Of a stretch of DNA of 46,464 nt, positions 33,187-42,293 are shown piece by piece. The number at the start of each line of letters is the position of its first letter. Position 1 is the first letter of the stretch. The DNA lies in contig PLDC01000025.1 of assembly GCA_003134995.1 (NCBI GenBank), forward strand, positions 505,198 through 551,661, read 5' to 3'. The stretch comes from Acidobacteriaceae bacterium (GTDB lineage Bacteria; Acidobacteriota; Terriglobia; Terriglobales; Acidobacteriaceae). The notes under the pieces are model-generated. The model was given only the letters and a program-made list of their open reading frames with translations. It did not search any database and was not told where the DNA came from. The translations under genes and the position numbers were made by a program.

Positions 33187-35841
33187 TCACTTCTGACTCA
33201 GAAGATAAAGATCAGCATGACCAGCGGGACGCGCGTAGACAACGGTGGAAAGATCTTTGGAGAATTCATACGCATTCCCCGAGTAGGACTGGCGGAATGC
33301 AAATGGAAGCTTGAGAGCCACTTGGGCGGGCCCGGTTAACTTTCCGTCATGCCACGGCTGGCGATAGATCGTGGTCTCTCCGTGCGAAGCGCCCAGGTAG
33401 AGGATTGATTTGCCATCCGCGGAGAAGTGCACAATGAGTGTCGCTAGTTCCGTTAGCAGTGGGATGCACTTGTGATCGGCCAGCGAGTACTCGCTGATAC
33501 CCGGCAAATCGTTTGAACTGAGAGAGGTGAGTAAGTATTTGCCATCCGCCGATGCATCCCAGACGGCACCGCAATTGTCCACCAACTTCTCGACGCTAGA
33601 GCCGTCCGCCGCGACTTTCCACGTCGACACCTTCGCCAAATCGCCCTCCTGACCACCCAGGTAGAAAGCATTCGGATCTGCACTAGCCGATCCATAGCCG
33701 CCGGACGCTCCTGACCATGGAATTTGGTGAAGTCCAGTCCCGTCGGTTTTAACAATATAGATTTTTGTCTTGCCACCCTCAGAGGCTGCAAACACCAGCC
33801 GGGAAGCATCCGATGTAAACGTAACGGTGATCAACTCTGTTCCCGAGGTGATTTTGACGCGGTTGTTGCCGTCGATGTCAGAAGTCCAGAGATCTCCCTG
33901 CTGTGCGTTGCCCGAAAGCGTGATGTACATGACGTGGCGGCCGTCCCATGCCAGGGCCGGCTGAGTAGCTTCTTCATTGGTTAAGTCGAACGACTGCTTG
34001 GTCTGCGGATGGTAGGCCGTAAGAAAGCCCGAGCGCCTGCCGTTCACAAAGTAAATTTCTTTGCCGATGGCTGCGGGCATGGGCGAAAGATCAGGACCAG
34101 CGCCGTTCGTCACTTGTCTCAGGTTTCCGTCGGCCACGTGGTATTCCCAAATATTGGTGACCTCGTTGACGGTGCGGCTGCACAGAAAAGTTTTACCAGG
34201 ATCATTCCACACCAGACCGGTTGGGCTGCCTGAAAGTTCGCCGATTTTCTGGGACGTGTGCGTGGCCAGATTGACCCGGTAGAGCATCACTGTTGTAGAG
34301 CCCAGCACCGTATCGTTTCCCGTGCTGATCAGCAACTCCTTGCCGTCTGGAAAAGGCAGGATGTGCTCCGGGCTCGAGCCCTCGGGAGAGCGAAAGATCA
34401 GCTCTTCCGCCAGACCGACCTTGGGCTTGCGCAAGACCGTATTCTCGCGCCGCCTTATAAAGTAGAAAGCGTTTCCATCAGGTGAGATCGCGAGGCGGAT
34501 TCCAGAAGCGGCCCGAGTGGAGGCGCCGCCCAGCGTGGGCACAGCGAAGCTTTCGTCCTCCGTGAAGTCGTTCGAGTAGTAGATTTGAGTACCGTCGGGC
34601 GAAAAAGCCTCCACAAACTTACTGATTGAATCGTTGGTGAGCTGCAGCGGGTCGCCCCCAGAAGCCAGCATTACGAACACCTGGTCGAAACCCGAGACCG
34701 GCGAGGTGAAGGCGAGCGTGTGGCCGTCGGGCGACAGAACCGCGCTGTTCATCGGTTTGTTCCAATGGCTGATCTGCGTGACTTTGGTCGGCCCGGCGGA
34801 TGAGTTGCGGAAGTAATACGCAGCCGCCGCACAGACCACGATGAGCGCAACGATTGCCGCGGCACCGATGTATTTATTGCGCGATGACTGGATGGGCGGC
34901 GTCGCTATTTTCGCCGTGCCGCTTGCAGATATGTTTGCGGGCAACTCAGCCGCGCTCGACCAAGCCGCGCTGGATCGTCCCGAGCCCGAATCGCGCTTCG
35001 ATCGTTTCAGATCCCCACGCAATTCGGCGCCGGACTGGTAGCGCAGTTCAGGATCTTTCTCCAGCGCCTTATTGATGATGCGATCAAGTTCCTGGGGAAG
35101 TTCAGGATTGAGGCGCAGCGGCGACACCGGCGCTTTGTGCAGAATCGCATCGAAAATCACCGCCGAAGTTCCGCCAGAAAATGCCGGACGCCCGGTCACC
35201 ATCTCGTACAGAACCAGACCGAATGAGAAAAGATCGGTGCGCGTGTCCAACTCTTCGCCGCGCGCCTGCTCCGGAGACATATAAGCGACAGTGCCCACCG
35301 CGCTGCCTGGGCTGGTGAGATGCTCCACCTCGTCGAGAGTCGGGGAACTCATGCCCGCGCTCTCTGGCTTCGCGGTGACTTTGGCCAGACCGAAGTCAAG
35401 AATTTTCGCCTGCCCGCGGCCGCTGACAAAAATGTTAGCCGGCTTGATGTCGCGATGAATGATTCCTTTGGAGTGTGCCGCGTCCAGTGCATCCGCGATC
35501 TGGATTCCCAAATCCAGCACCGCTTCGATTTCCAACGGCTTGCCGGCAATTTTGTGCTTCAGCGTCACGCCTTCCAAATACTCCATGGCAATGAATGCCT
35601 GCCCGCCCTCGTCGTCAATCTCGTAAATGGTGCAGATGTTGGGATGATTCAGGGCAGAGGCAGCTTTGGCTTCGCGCTGGAAACGGGCCAGTGCCTGCGA
35701 GTCTTTCGCCACGTCATCGGGCAGAAATTTAAGCGCGACGAAACGGCCGAGTTTCAGATCCTCGGCCTTATACACAACGCCCATCCCGCCTCCGCCGAGC
35801 TTCTCGATAACGCGGTAGTGCGAGATGGTTTGACCAATCAT
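33187..35841 (-). CDS. Serine/threonine protein kinase with TolB-like beta-propeller
   Basis: An 884-residue transmembrane kinase. The Gly-loop [14 protein letters not shown] (residues 15-28), the Lys of [14 protein letters not shown] and DFGLAK mark an active PknB-type domain to about residue 275. A Ser-rich linker is followed by one membrane segment ([20 protein letters not shown], about 325-345). The C-terminal 530 residues hold WD40/TolB-like repeats ([31 protein letters not shown]). This layout is very common in Acidobacteria and suggests sensing by the extracytoplasmic propeller. Substrates are unknown. Confidence 0.95.
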   Translation of the reverse strand: MIGQTISHYRVIEKLGGGGMGVVYKAEDLKLGRFVALKFLPDDVAKDSQALARFQREAKAASALNHPNICTIYEIDDEGGQAFIAMEYLEGVTLKHKIAGKPLEIEAVLDLGIQIADALDAAHSKGIIHRDIKPANIFVSGRGQAKILDFGLAKVTAKPESAGMSSPTLDEVEHLTSPGSAVGTVAYMSPEQARGEELDTRTDLFSFGLVLYEMVTGRPAFSGGTSAVIFDAILHKAPVSPLRLNPELPQELDRIINKALEKDPELRYQSGAELRGDLKRSKRDSGSGRSSAAWSSAAELPANISASGTAKIATPPIQSSRNKYIGAAAIVALIVVCAAAAYYFRNSSAGPTKVTQISHWNKPMNSAVLSPDGHTLAFTSPVSGFDQVFVMLASGGDPLQLTNDSISKFVEAFSPDGTQIYYSNDFTEDESFAVPTLGGASTRAASGIRLAISPDGNAFYFIRRRENTVLRKPKVGLAEELIFRSPEGSSPEHILPFPDGKELLISTGNDTVLGSTTVMLYRVNLATHTSQKIGELSGSPTGLVWNDPGKTFLCSRTVNEVTNIWEYHVADGNLRQVTNGAGPDLSPMPAAIGKEIYFVNGRRSGFLTAYHPQTKQSFDLTNEEATQPALAWDGRHVMYITLSGNAQQGDLWTSDIDGNNRVKITSGTELITVTFTSDASRLVFAASEGGKTKIYIVKTDGTGLHQIPWSGASGGYGSASADPNAFYLGGQEGDLAKVSTWKVAADGSSVEKLVDNCGAVWDASADGKYLLTSLSSNDLPGISEYSLADHKCIPLLTELATLIVHFSADGKSILYLGASHGETTIYRQPWHDGKLTGPAQVALKLPFAFRQSYSGNAYEFSKDLSTVVYARPAGHADLYLLSQK

Positions 35842-35971
35842 GCTTTGACAATCTGGTTGAGCCGATTACGATTCGTGCAATGTTAGGCGTGATGCTGGGG
35901 CAAGTCAATCAAAGCGATGGAATCGCTGGGTGGCTCAAGAGGATAGCCGTCGCTAAATGGCGATTACATCC

Positions 35972-36001
35972 AATGACGAGCTGTCAAATGACGAGCTGTC
36001 A
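35972..36001. repeat. 15-bp tandem duplication
   Basis: AATGACGAGCTGTCA occurs twice in direct succession, in the gap between the kinase and the TIG-domain remnant. Confidence 0.85.
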
Positions 36002-36028
36002 AAACGTGCAATGGCCTGGTTTCAACAC

Positions 36029-36327
36029 TTACCTGCTCACGACAAACTGCGGGTTGCTGTTGAGCGTTCCAGATTGAGTGACTACAGAAACCGTGCCAGT
36101 GGTCGCGTCCGCCGGAACCGTCGCTTCGATATAGGTATCGGACTCCACCGTAAACGCCGCCTCCGCCGTCGAACGTGACGCAGGTGGATCCAGTCAGGCC
36201 GGTGCCCAGGATGAGGACGCTCTGGCCGACTGGGCCGCCACAGGTGCGGTTTCCACCAGAGGCTGACGCCGTTCGCGAGGGTGTAGATCGTGCCAAATCC
36301 ACCGACGGCGCCGCCGTGAATCGGCAC
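36029..36327 (-). pseudogene. Remnant of an IPT/TIG-domain protein C-terminus
   Basis: On the minus strand, pieces of one domain appear in successive frames: GTIYTLANG, then GPVGQSVLILGTGLTGSTCV and TFDG, then FTVESDTYIEATVPADATTG and TVSVVTQSGTLNSNPQFVVS followed by a stop at 36029. Together they make the TIG/IPT end typical of acidobacterial beta-propeller-type proteins. At least two frameshifts separate them, and the upstream propeller is missing. Confidence 0.75.
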
Positions 36328-36330
36328 GGT

Positions 36331-36761
36331 ACGGATGTGACCACCCTTATTTGCCTCGTGCCATTTGTTATTTCATGATCGCAGCGACTGGTGTTTGTCT
36401 TCCTGTTGTGAAACCCGTTTTGAAGACGAGTTCCATTTCTGGAAACACTGACTTTCGCGCAGAGGATTTTCGGGTTCAACTGAGCTTTCTATAACTAGAA
36501 TGGCTCTGTGATCGAGGCCAATATGAGGATTACTCGTTCGGAAGCTGATGCGGCTCTGGCTGGGGTGGCGCGGCAGGGGCCGCGAGAAGAGCACTATGCC
36601 GTGGATGTGGTGGAAGATGGGCGAGCATAATCCGCGCCCTGCTGCGCCGCAGCCGCTTGCCACTCGGATCGAGCTGACATCCAAGAGTTTCCCTTGGAAT
36701 ACCCGATGCGAAACGCAGGCGGCGCCAAGTGTCGCGCCATGATCATCGAACCGTTGAGGAA
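36331..36761. other. Intergenic region with one doubtful small frame
   Basis: About 430 bp. A 40-residue frame (36508-36630; MRITRSEADAALAGVARQ and onward from its internal ATG) looks protein-like but has no ribosome binding site or known family. It may be the start of a truncated gene. Nothing else was recognised. Confidence 0.4.
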
Positions 36762-39700
36762 ATGAGGAGCAAGACGACGCCTAGCGCACAATTCGCTTCA
36801 CGAGGATTCACACTGATCGCGGCCCTCCTGTTGACGCTGCTGCTGTCCGGGTTCGCCATCGCTCTGATGATGATGGTGAATACCGAGCAGAAGGTCGGCG
36901 CGGCCGATCTCAGCAATAATTACACCTATCGTGCCGCCGAAGGCGCCATGGAAAAGATGACTTCTGACCTGGCCTCGACATTCCAGAATATTCAGTCGCC
37001 AACCGCCGCGCAAATCTGTGCCGTGAGCAACAATCCTCCAACCTGGGACCCGACCGTCAGCTATACGGCGGGCTATAACGTAGCCCCGGTTACGCCGGGA
37101 GCGACAAATCCGTGCACAGCGGCGCTGTCTCCAGTGTGGGGCCCAATTCAATCCGGACCAGACGCAGGACTGTACGCTCAGATTATCCCGGTGACGATGA
37201 ACGTCACGGCGCAGCGGATTGTCGGCAACACGGAGACGGTGAGCATGACCCGCACCGCCGAAGTAGCGCTGATTCCGGTATTCCAGTTCGGCGTGTTCTG
37301 CGACGGCGATTGCTTTTTCGGACGCAGTCCCAACCTCGCCTTCGCCGGCCGCGTGCATACCAATGGCGATCTCTACTTAGGCGTGGCCGATGGCTATAAC
37401 CTGGTTTTCGGAGATAAAATCAGCGCCTTCGGCAACGTGATCCGCCAACAGATGGATAACGGAGTGGTCTCAGCCGGCAACGATAACGGCGGCACCGTCA
37501 TGATTCCAACCACCAGCGGCGGTTGTTCCACACAGTTGGCAAACGTCGCAACCGCAAACCCCAGCGCCACCTGCGTCGACATTTCGACGACGGCTCTTGG
37601 CTCGGTTGATGGCAGCGTTACCGGCGGCCATGCCTCCGGGCAGTACACTCCCTGGTACAACATTTCTCTCGGTACGCCGTATAACGGCTACATCATCGAC
37701 GGCAACGGCACTCTGCCCGGCACCACCAACGGCCCCAACGGAACCGGCGCCAGCGATCTGACGCTTCCCTTTGTGAACGGCACCACGTTTCCCTTTCAGA
37801 TCATCCGACGGCCGCCGCCGGGCGAATCAACGACTTCATTGCTCGGAGGATCGCGTTTAGCCAACGAAGCTCAGATTCGCATCCTGCTCAGCGATAAGGA
37901 AGCCGATCTACATCTACCCGGCTGGAATGGAAACACGACTCAGGATGTGGAATTAGCCAGCATGGTTCCCGCCTCCGAGTTTGCAAACACGGCCGGCCCA
38001 TTTGCTACCACGGGTGGAGCGCAGAGCGGAATCCTCGTCAACGGAAACACCTACTACTTCGGCGAAAGCGCTTGCGGAACCACGGGCGGCGGCTCTGTCG
38101 GTCATGCGTGCACGAATGGCGATACCAATTTCATTTGGCCGCCGTGGGTGCCCGGAGGTACTACTGCCGCGCACAATCCAACGCAGGCCGAGTGGCCGAT
38201 CGTCAACGGCTGGTTGCTGGTCGAAGTTCTGAACTCCAGCACCGGCCTGTGGACGGGCGTCACCAAGGAATGGCTGCAACTGGGCTTTGCCCGGGGATTA
38301 CAGGTGCCCATGGCACCCGGCTCTGCTGCGGCGCAGGCCACCAATACGATTGGCGCCACCGGAAGCAACTTTCTCACCGACCACAAGAACGCGATTCTGT
38401 ATTTCCAGCAGACCGCGGATCGCAACGGCAACGGCACGATCAATGCCGGGGATGCGATATCGTTCACCTCGGTCGCTAACGGAGCGATCACCACCACGCC
38501 CCTCGTTAACTCCGGGGCAAATTCACAGTACAACTGGTATCCCATCAACCTTTATGACGCTCGCGAGGGAGAAAACAACGATGTGGCCGGCACTTTTGCG
38601 GCTGGAACGGGCACCGTCAACGGCATCATCAACTGCGTTGAATTGGATGTGGGCAACCTGAGGCGCTGGCTCCTCGGCCTGACTGGCACCACCGGCAACA
38701 CCGTGAACTTCAGCACGCAGAACGGGTACGTGCTTTACTTCTCGGACCGGCGGGGCATGCAGTACGACCCCAACCTGGCGCACAATCCGACCAATATTCT
38801 GCTCGGCGCTTACGGCTTCGAGGATGTGGTCAACTACGCTGCCGGGTCACCCTTTGCTCCGAATGGAACACTGGAACCGGTCAACTATAACGGCGTTTCT
38901 CCGGAAGACACAGAACAATGGAACGATGGCACGGTGACTACGTACGGCGCAGTCACAGTGGGCGATGCTTTTGGAACCCAAACGACAACTGATACTGACA
39001 CCACCCTGCCGCACAACCCGTTTCTTCACCGGATTAACACCTTCACGGTAGGCCGAGCCAACCGTGTGACAGGCGCGCGCCATGCGTTGAAGCTAGTGGA
39101 TGCGTCGCTGGGCAATCTGCCCACCATGCCGCCGGGTAATGCGACTAACAACTGCACGCTCAACGCAGCCAACCCGACCGGTTGCGGCGGTTTCACGGTC
39201 GGCTCGGAATCCCCCGTGTATATTCAGGGAAACTACAATTCCAACTGTCCCGCCGCTGGTACTCCCGACTGCACTCCCGGCAACGCCAACTATGATCCCA
39301 CCTGGAATACTCCTCCTGGCGCGGAACCTGCACATGCGGCTGCAGCCGTGATTGCGGATGCTGTTACAGTTCTCTCAAACAACTGGCAGGATGCCGGCCA
39401 AACCGGGGCGCAGTATTCCGGAAGCTTGGTGAATCCGATCAATCCCAACGGCCAGAACGTTCCTGCATTCACGCCCAACAGGATTGCGGTTACCACGCAC
39501 TATCGCGTCGCCGTGGCCGCGGGTAAAAACATCGCTTTCCTCAACTCCACCCAAAACCCGGAGTTTTCTTTCGGCATGGATGGGGGCATTCATAACTTCC
39601 TCCGTTTTCTCGAGGATTGGGGCGGCCAGACGTCTCAGCAAAACCTGAATTACAAGGGCTCTTTGGTTAGCCTCTACTACGCCACCTATGCGACCGGCAC

Positions 39701-39857
39701 TTACAAGTGCTGCAACCTGGTGTACAACCCGCCGAACCGCAATTACATATTCGACCCGTTGTTCGCTTTGCCTCAGAACTTACCCCCCGCAACGCCTATG
39801 TTCCGCAACGTGGACAACTTGAGTTACCGTCAGAACCAGATCCCGCGCACCAACTAA
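36762..39857 (+). CDS. Large PilX-like type IV prepilin protein
   Basis: A 1031-residue protein with a class III/IV prepilin leader: MRSKTTPSAQFASRGFTLIA, with cleavage expected after Gly15, then the hydrophobic stem ALLLTLLLSGFAIALMMM. This N-terminus fits PilX-type minor pilins. The remainder is a very large Asn/Gly/Thr-rich extracellular part with several Cys pairs. It includes a calcium-loop-like DRNGNGTINAGDA (dockerin or EF-hand type) near residue 565. The start at 36762 is favoured by GAGG just upstream. Minor pilins are normally under 300 residues, so the size is exceptional. Adhesion at a pilus tip is possible. No other pil gene is in view. Confidence 0.8.
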   Translation: MRSKTTPSAQFASRGFTLIAALLLTLLLSGFAIALMMMVNTEQKVGAADLSNNYTYRAAEGAMEKMTSDLASTFQNIQSPTAAQICAVSNNPPTWDPTVSYTAGYNVAPVTPGATNPCTAALSPVWGPIQSGPDAGLYAQIIPVTMNVTAQRIVGNTETVSMTRTAEVALIPVFQFGVFCDGDCFFGRSPNLAFAGRVHTNGDLYLGVADGYNLVFGDKISAFGNVIRQQMDNGVVSAGNDNGGTVMIPTTSGGCSTQLANVATANPSATCVDISTTALGSVDGSVTGGHASGQYTPWYNISLGTPYNGYIIDGNGTLPGTTNGPNGTGASDLTLPFVNGTTFPFQIIRRPPPGESTTSLLGGSRLANEAQIRILLSDKEADLHLPGWNGNTTQDVELASMVPASEFANTAGPFATTGGAQSGILVNGNTYYFGESACGTTGGGSVGHACTNGDTNFIWPPWVPGGTTAAHNPTQAEWPIVNGWLLVEVLNSSTGLWTGVTKEWLQLGFARGLQVPMAPGSAAAQATNTIGATGSNFLTDHKNAILYFQQTADRNGNGTINAGDAISFTSVANGAITTTPLVNSGANSQYNWYPINLYDAREGENNDVAGTFAAGTGTVNGIINCVELDVGNLRRWLLGLTGTTGNTVNFSTQNGYVLYFSDRRGMQYDPNLAHNPTNILLGAYGFEDVVNYAAGSPFAPNGTLEPVNYNGVSPEDTEQWNDGTVTTYGAVTVGDAFGTQTTTDTDTTLPHNPFLHRINTFTVGRANRVTGARHALKLVDASLGNLPTMPPGNATNNCTLNAANPTGCGGFTVGSESPVYIQGNYNSNCPAAGTPDCTPGNANYDPTWNTPPGAEPAHAAAAVIADAVTVLSNNWQDAGQTGAQYSGSLVNPINPNGQNVPAFTPNRIAVTTHYRVAVAAGKNIAFLNSTQNPEFSFGMDGGIHNFLRFLEDWGGQTSQQNLNYKGSLVSLYYATYATGTYKCCNLVYNPPNRNYIFDPLFALPQNLPPATPMFRNVDNLSYRQNQIPRTN

Positions 39858-40198
39858 CGCGACATCCCGGACGCAGTGTCCGATAACAGGTATTATGTAA
39901 AGTTAGCTAGAGCCAGATCCTTAGAGATGTGCCAGCACCCCAACCGTTCCGAAGCGCGTCATCATCAAGATTCAAAGTGGTGCGCATAATAACAATGTGA
40001 TGTCACCGCAGCACGATGGATGTCAACACAAAACAAAGTACATCACAAGATCGCAAACGGCACCGAAGGAAAAATGAAAGGAAGGAAGGACGCCGACTCA
40101 AAGAGGGTGTGATGTTGGAGGTTGCTTTTAACTGACCACTAGCCACTGAACACTGGGTTTGATCTTGCTTTTCACTGGCAACCGGCGGCTGGCAACTG
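39858..40198. other. Intergenic region with two heptamer arrays
   Basis: No gene. Array 1 at 40131-40158: ACTGACC, ACTAGCC, ACTGAAC, ACTGGGT. Array 2 at 40174-40201: ACTGGCA, ACCGGCG, GCTGGCA, ACTGCTA. The last unit of array 2 overlaps the stop codon of the minus-strand nuclease gene. Confidence 0.75.
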
Positions 40199-40684
40199 CT
40201 ACATCTTGTACTTGCCTAGATCCTCATCGTTCAAACCTTCCAGATATTTCCGCAACTCTTCCGCAGTAACCCGGTCCGAGCCATTCGCAGTCTGCTTCGA
40301 ATTCTTCAGCACCACTTCATCCACAAATATCGGACAATCCACCCGCAACGCCAGCGCCAAAGCATCCGAAGGACGCGAGTCAATGCTGATCACCTCTCCG
40401 CCGCGCTCCAACCAGATCACCGCATAAAATGTATCCTCGCGCAGCTCCGTAACCACAACCTTGTGCACCTGCGTCTCTAACCCAGTCAGCACATTCTTAA
40501 TCAAATCATGCGTCATCGGACGCGGCGTACTAACCTTCTCCATCTCCAACGCAATCGCATTCGCCTCATAAACCCCCACCCAAATCGGCAGCACACTCTC
40601 CCCCGCCACGTCCTTAAGAATCACAATCGGCATATTCGACACCGGATCCATCAAAAGGCCGCGGATTGTCATCTCTACCTCCAT
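40199..40684 (-). CDS. Bifunctional nuclease family (BFN/DUF151) protein
   Basis: A 161-residue DUF151 protein. The core is clear: MTIRGLLMDPVSNMPIVILK, LPIWVGVYEANAIALEMEK, RPMTHDLIKNVL, and IDSRPSDALALALRVDCPIF. The family is named after plant proteins with RNase and DNase activity; bacterial roles are poorly defined. Length is normal. It lies 74 bp downstream of miaB on the same strand, so co-transcription is likely. Confidence 0.93.
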   Translation of the reverse strand: MEVEMTIRGLLMDPVSNMPIVILKDVAGESVLPIWVGVYEANAIALEMEKVSTPRPMTHDLIKNVLTGLETQVHKVVVTELREDTFYAVIWLERGGEVISIDSRPSDALALALRVDCPIFVDEVVLKNSKQTANGSDRVTAEELRKYLEGLNDEDLGKYKM

Positions 40685-40758
40685 GCTGCTACCTCCATGG
40701 TGCTATCTCCACTTTTTGCTTGCTTCGAGTGCGCCGACTGCTCTGCGTTCTTTGCTTT

Positions 40759-42138
40759 TTATATCACCAATTCGCCTAGAAGGCTGTTGGGAAAGCTGGT
40801 TGTGGCTTTTACTGGGACGTAGCTTCCCACCTTGGGCTTGCATGATTCCGGGGCGGTGAAGTTTAGGGTTTTGTTTTGGCTGGTGCGCCCGATCCATTGC
40901 GCGCGCGCTTCGTTTTTTCCTTCAACCATTACTTCTAATACTGTCCCGATGTATTTCTTGTAGCTTGCGATCTGGATTTCTTTTTGTTTCGTCATCAGCA
41001 CTTCGAGGCGGCGGACTTTTTCTTGATCTGGGATCGCGTCCTCGAGTGCCAGCGATGGAGTGTTTGGGCGCGGAGAATATTTGAAGGTGAAGACGCTGTC
41101 GTAGCCTACTTCTTCTAGCAGGTTCAATGTCTGGGCGAAGTCTTCTTCGGTTTCTCCGGGGAAACCTACGATCATGTCGCTGGTGATGCTGATTTCGCGC
41201 TTTGCAGATTTCATCCACGCGATGCGTTCGAGATATTGGTCGCGAGTGTAGAGGCGTTGCATGGCGTTGAGCACGCGGTCTGATCCGCTTTGCACCGGGA
41301 GATGAACGTGGTCACAGAGCGTGGGGACGGCGTCGATCGCCTCGATGATGTCGCGTCCAAAGTCGCGGGGATGTGATGTGGTGAAACGCACTCTATGAAT
41401 GCCCGGCACTTCGCCCACTGCTGCGAGCAATTCTGCGAAGGTCCGCTTCCCTGCTGGATCTTTAAATGAATTTACGTTCTGACCCAGTAGTTGAATTTCT
41501 GTGTAGCCGAGATCGGCCATCTGGCGCGCTTCTGCTAGCACCGACTCCGAAGTGCGGCTGCGTTCTTTGCCGCGGGTGAACGGGACTACGCAGTACGCGC
41601 AGAACTTGTCGCAGCCTTCGATGATGGTGATGTATCCGCGATGCGGGTTGGTGCGGGCGGTGAATTCCGTTTCGAAGCATTCGTCGGTTTCGCGATCGTC
41701 GAGTCCAGTGATGCGGACCAGGCTTCGGGCTTCGGCTTTCGGGCTTCGGGTCTCGGCCTCCGGCTTTCGGCTTCCGGCTTCTAGTTGCGTTAGCATTTGT
41801 GGCAGGTTGCGGTAGCTGGCTGAACCGCAGACTAGGGAGACGTGCGGGGCTCGCTCGAAAATCTTTTCGCCTTCCTGTTGGGCTACGCAGCCGAGCACCC
41901 CAAACTTTTTGCCTTGCTTGAGCAGCTTCTTGTAATCGTTCAGCCGGTTGAAAACCTTTTGCTCGGCTTTGTCCCGGATGGAGCAGGTGTTGTAGAGAAT
42001 CAAGTCGGCCTGCTCGACCGTCTGCACCTGCTGGTAGCCTTCGTGCAACAGCGTGCCGATGACTTTTTCGGAGTCATGGACGTTCATCTGGCAGCCGAAG
42101 GTTTCGAGGTAGAAGGTCTTTTGTGGGGCGGCGGACAT
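40759..42138 (-). CDS. miaB: tRNA-2-methylthio-N6-dimethylallyladenosine synthase
   Basis: A 459-residue radical SAM methylthiotransferase that adds the 2-methylthio group to i6A37 in tRNAs. The start at 42138 gives MSAAPQKTFYLETFGCQMNV; the longer frame upstream has no better signal. The UPF0004 domain has C16, C52 and C84. The radical SAM cluster is C176, C180 and C183 (GCDKFCAYC). A TRAM domain ends the protein. Oddity: residues about 120-140 (EAGSRKPEAETRSPKAEARS) are encoded by a degenerate heptamer array (41721-41783) between the UPF0004 and radical SAM domains. The insert has 63 bases, so the frame is kept. Confidence 0.95.
   Translation of the reverse strand: MSAAPQKTFYLETFGCQMNVHDSEKVIGTLLHEGYQQVQTVEQADLILYNTCSIRDKAEQKVFNRLNDYKKLLKQGKKFGVLGCVAQQEGEKIFERAPHVSLVCGSASYRNLPQMLTQLEAGSRKPEAETRSPKAEARSLVRITGLDDRETDECFETEFTARTNPHRGYITIIEGCDKFCAYCVVPFTRGKERSRTSESVLAEARQMADLGYTEIQLLGQNVNSFKDPAGKRTFAELLAAVGEVPGIHRVRFTTSHPRDFGRDIIEAIDAVPTLCDHVHLPVQSGSDRVLNAMQRLYTRDQYLERIAWMKSAKREISITSDMIVGFPGETEEDFAQTLNLLEEVGYDSVFTFKYSPRPNTPSLALEDAIPDQEKVRRLEVLMTKQKEIQIASYKKYIGTVLEVMVEGKNEARAQWIGRTSQNKTLNFTAPESCKPKVGSYVPVKATTSFPNSLLGELVI
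41721..41783. repeat. Nine-unit degenerate heptamer array inside miaB
   Basis: Units on the plus strand: GGCTTCG, GGCTTCG, GCTTTCG, GGCTTCG, GGTCTCG, GCCTCCG, GCTTTCG, GCTTCCG, GCTTCTA. Nine times seven is 63 bases, or 21 codons in frame. Confidence 0.9.
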
Positions 42139-42293
42139 GGATGAAGTCAGTATAACGCTTGCGGAAAGGGACTTCCTTTGCGAGTGAAGAAAATTCAATA
42201 TTCGGCTTATAATTTGCGACTGCTTTTCAGAGAGTGAAACGATCTTTCCGTCCGAGACACTATTCAAAAATCGTTGTTCTCGCAGGAGTTATT

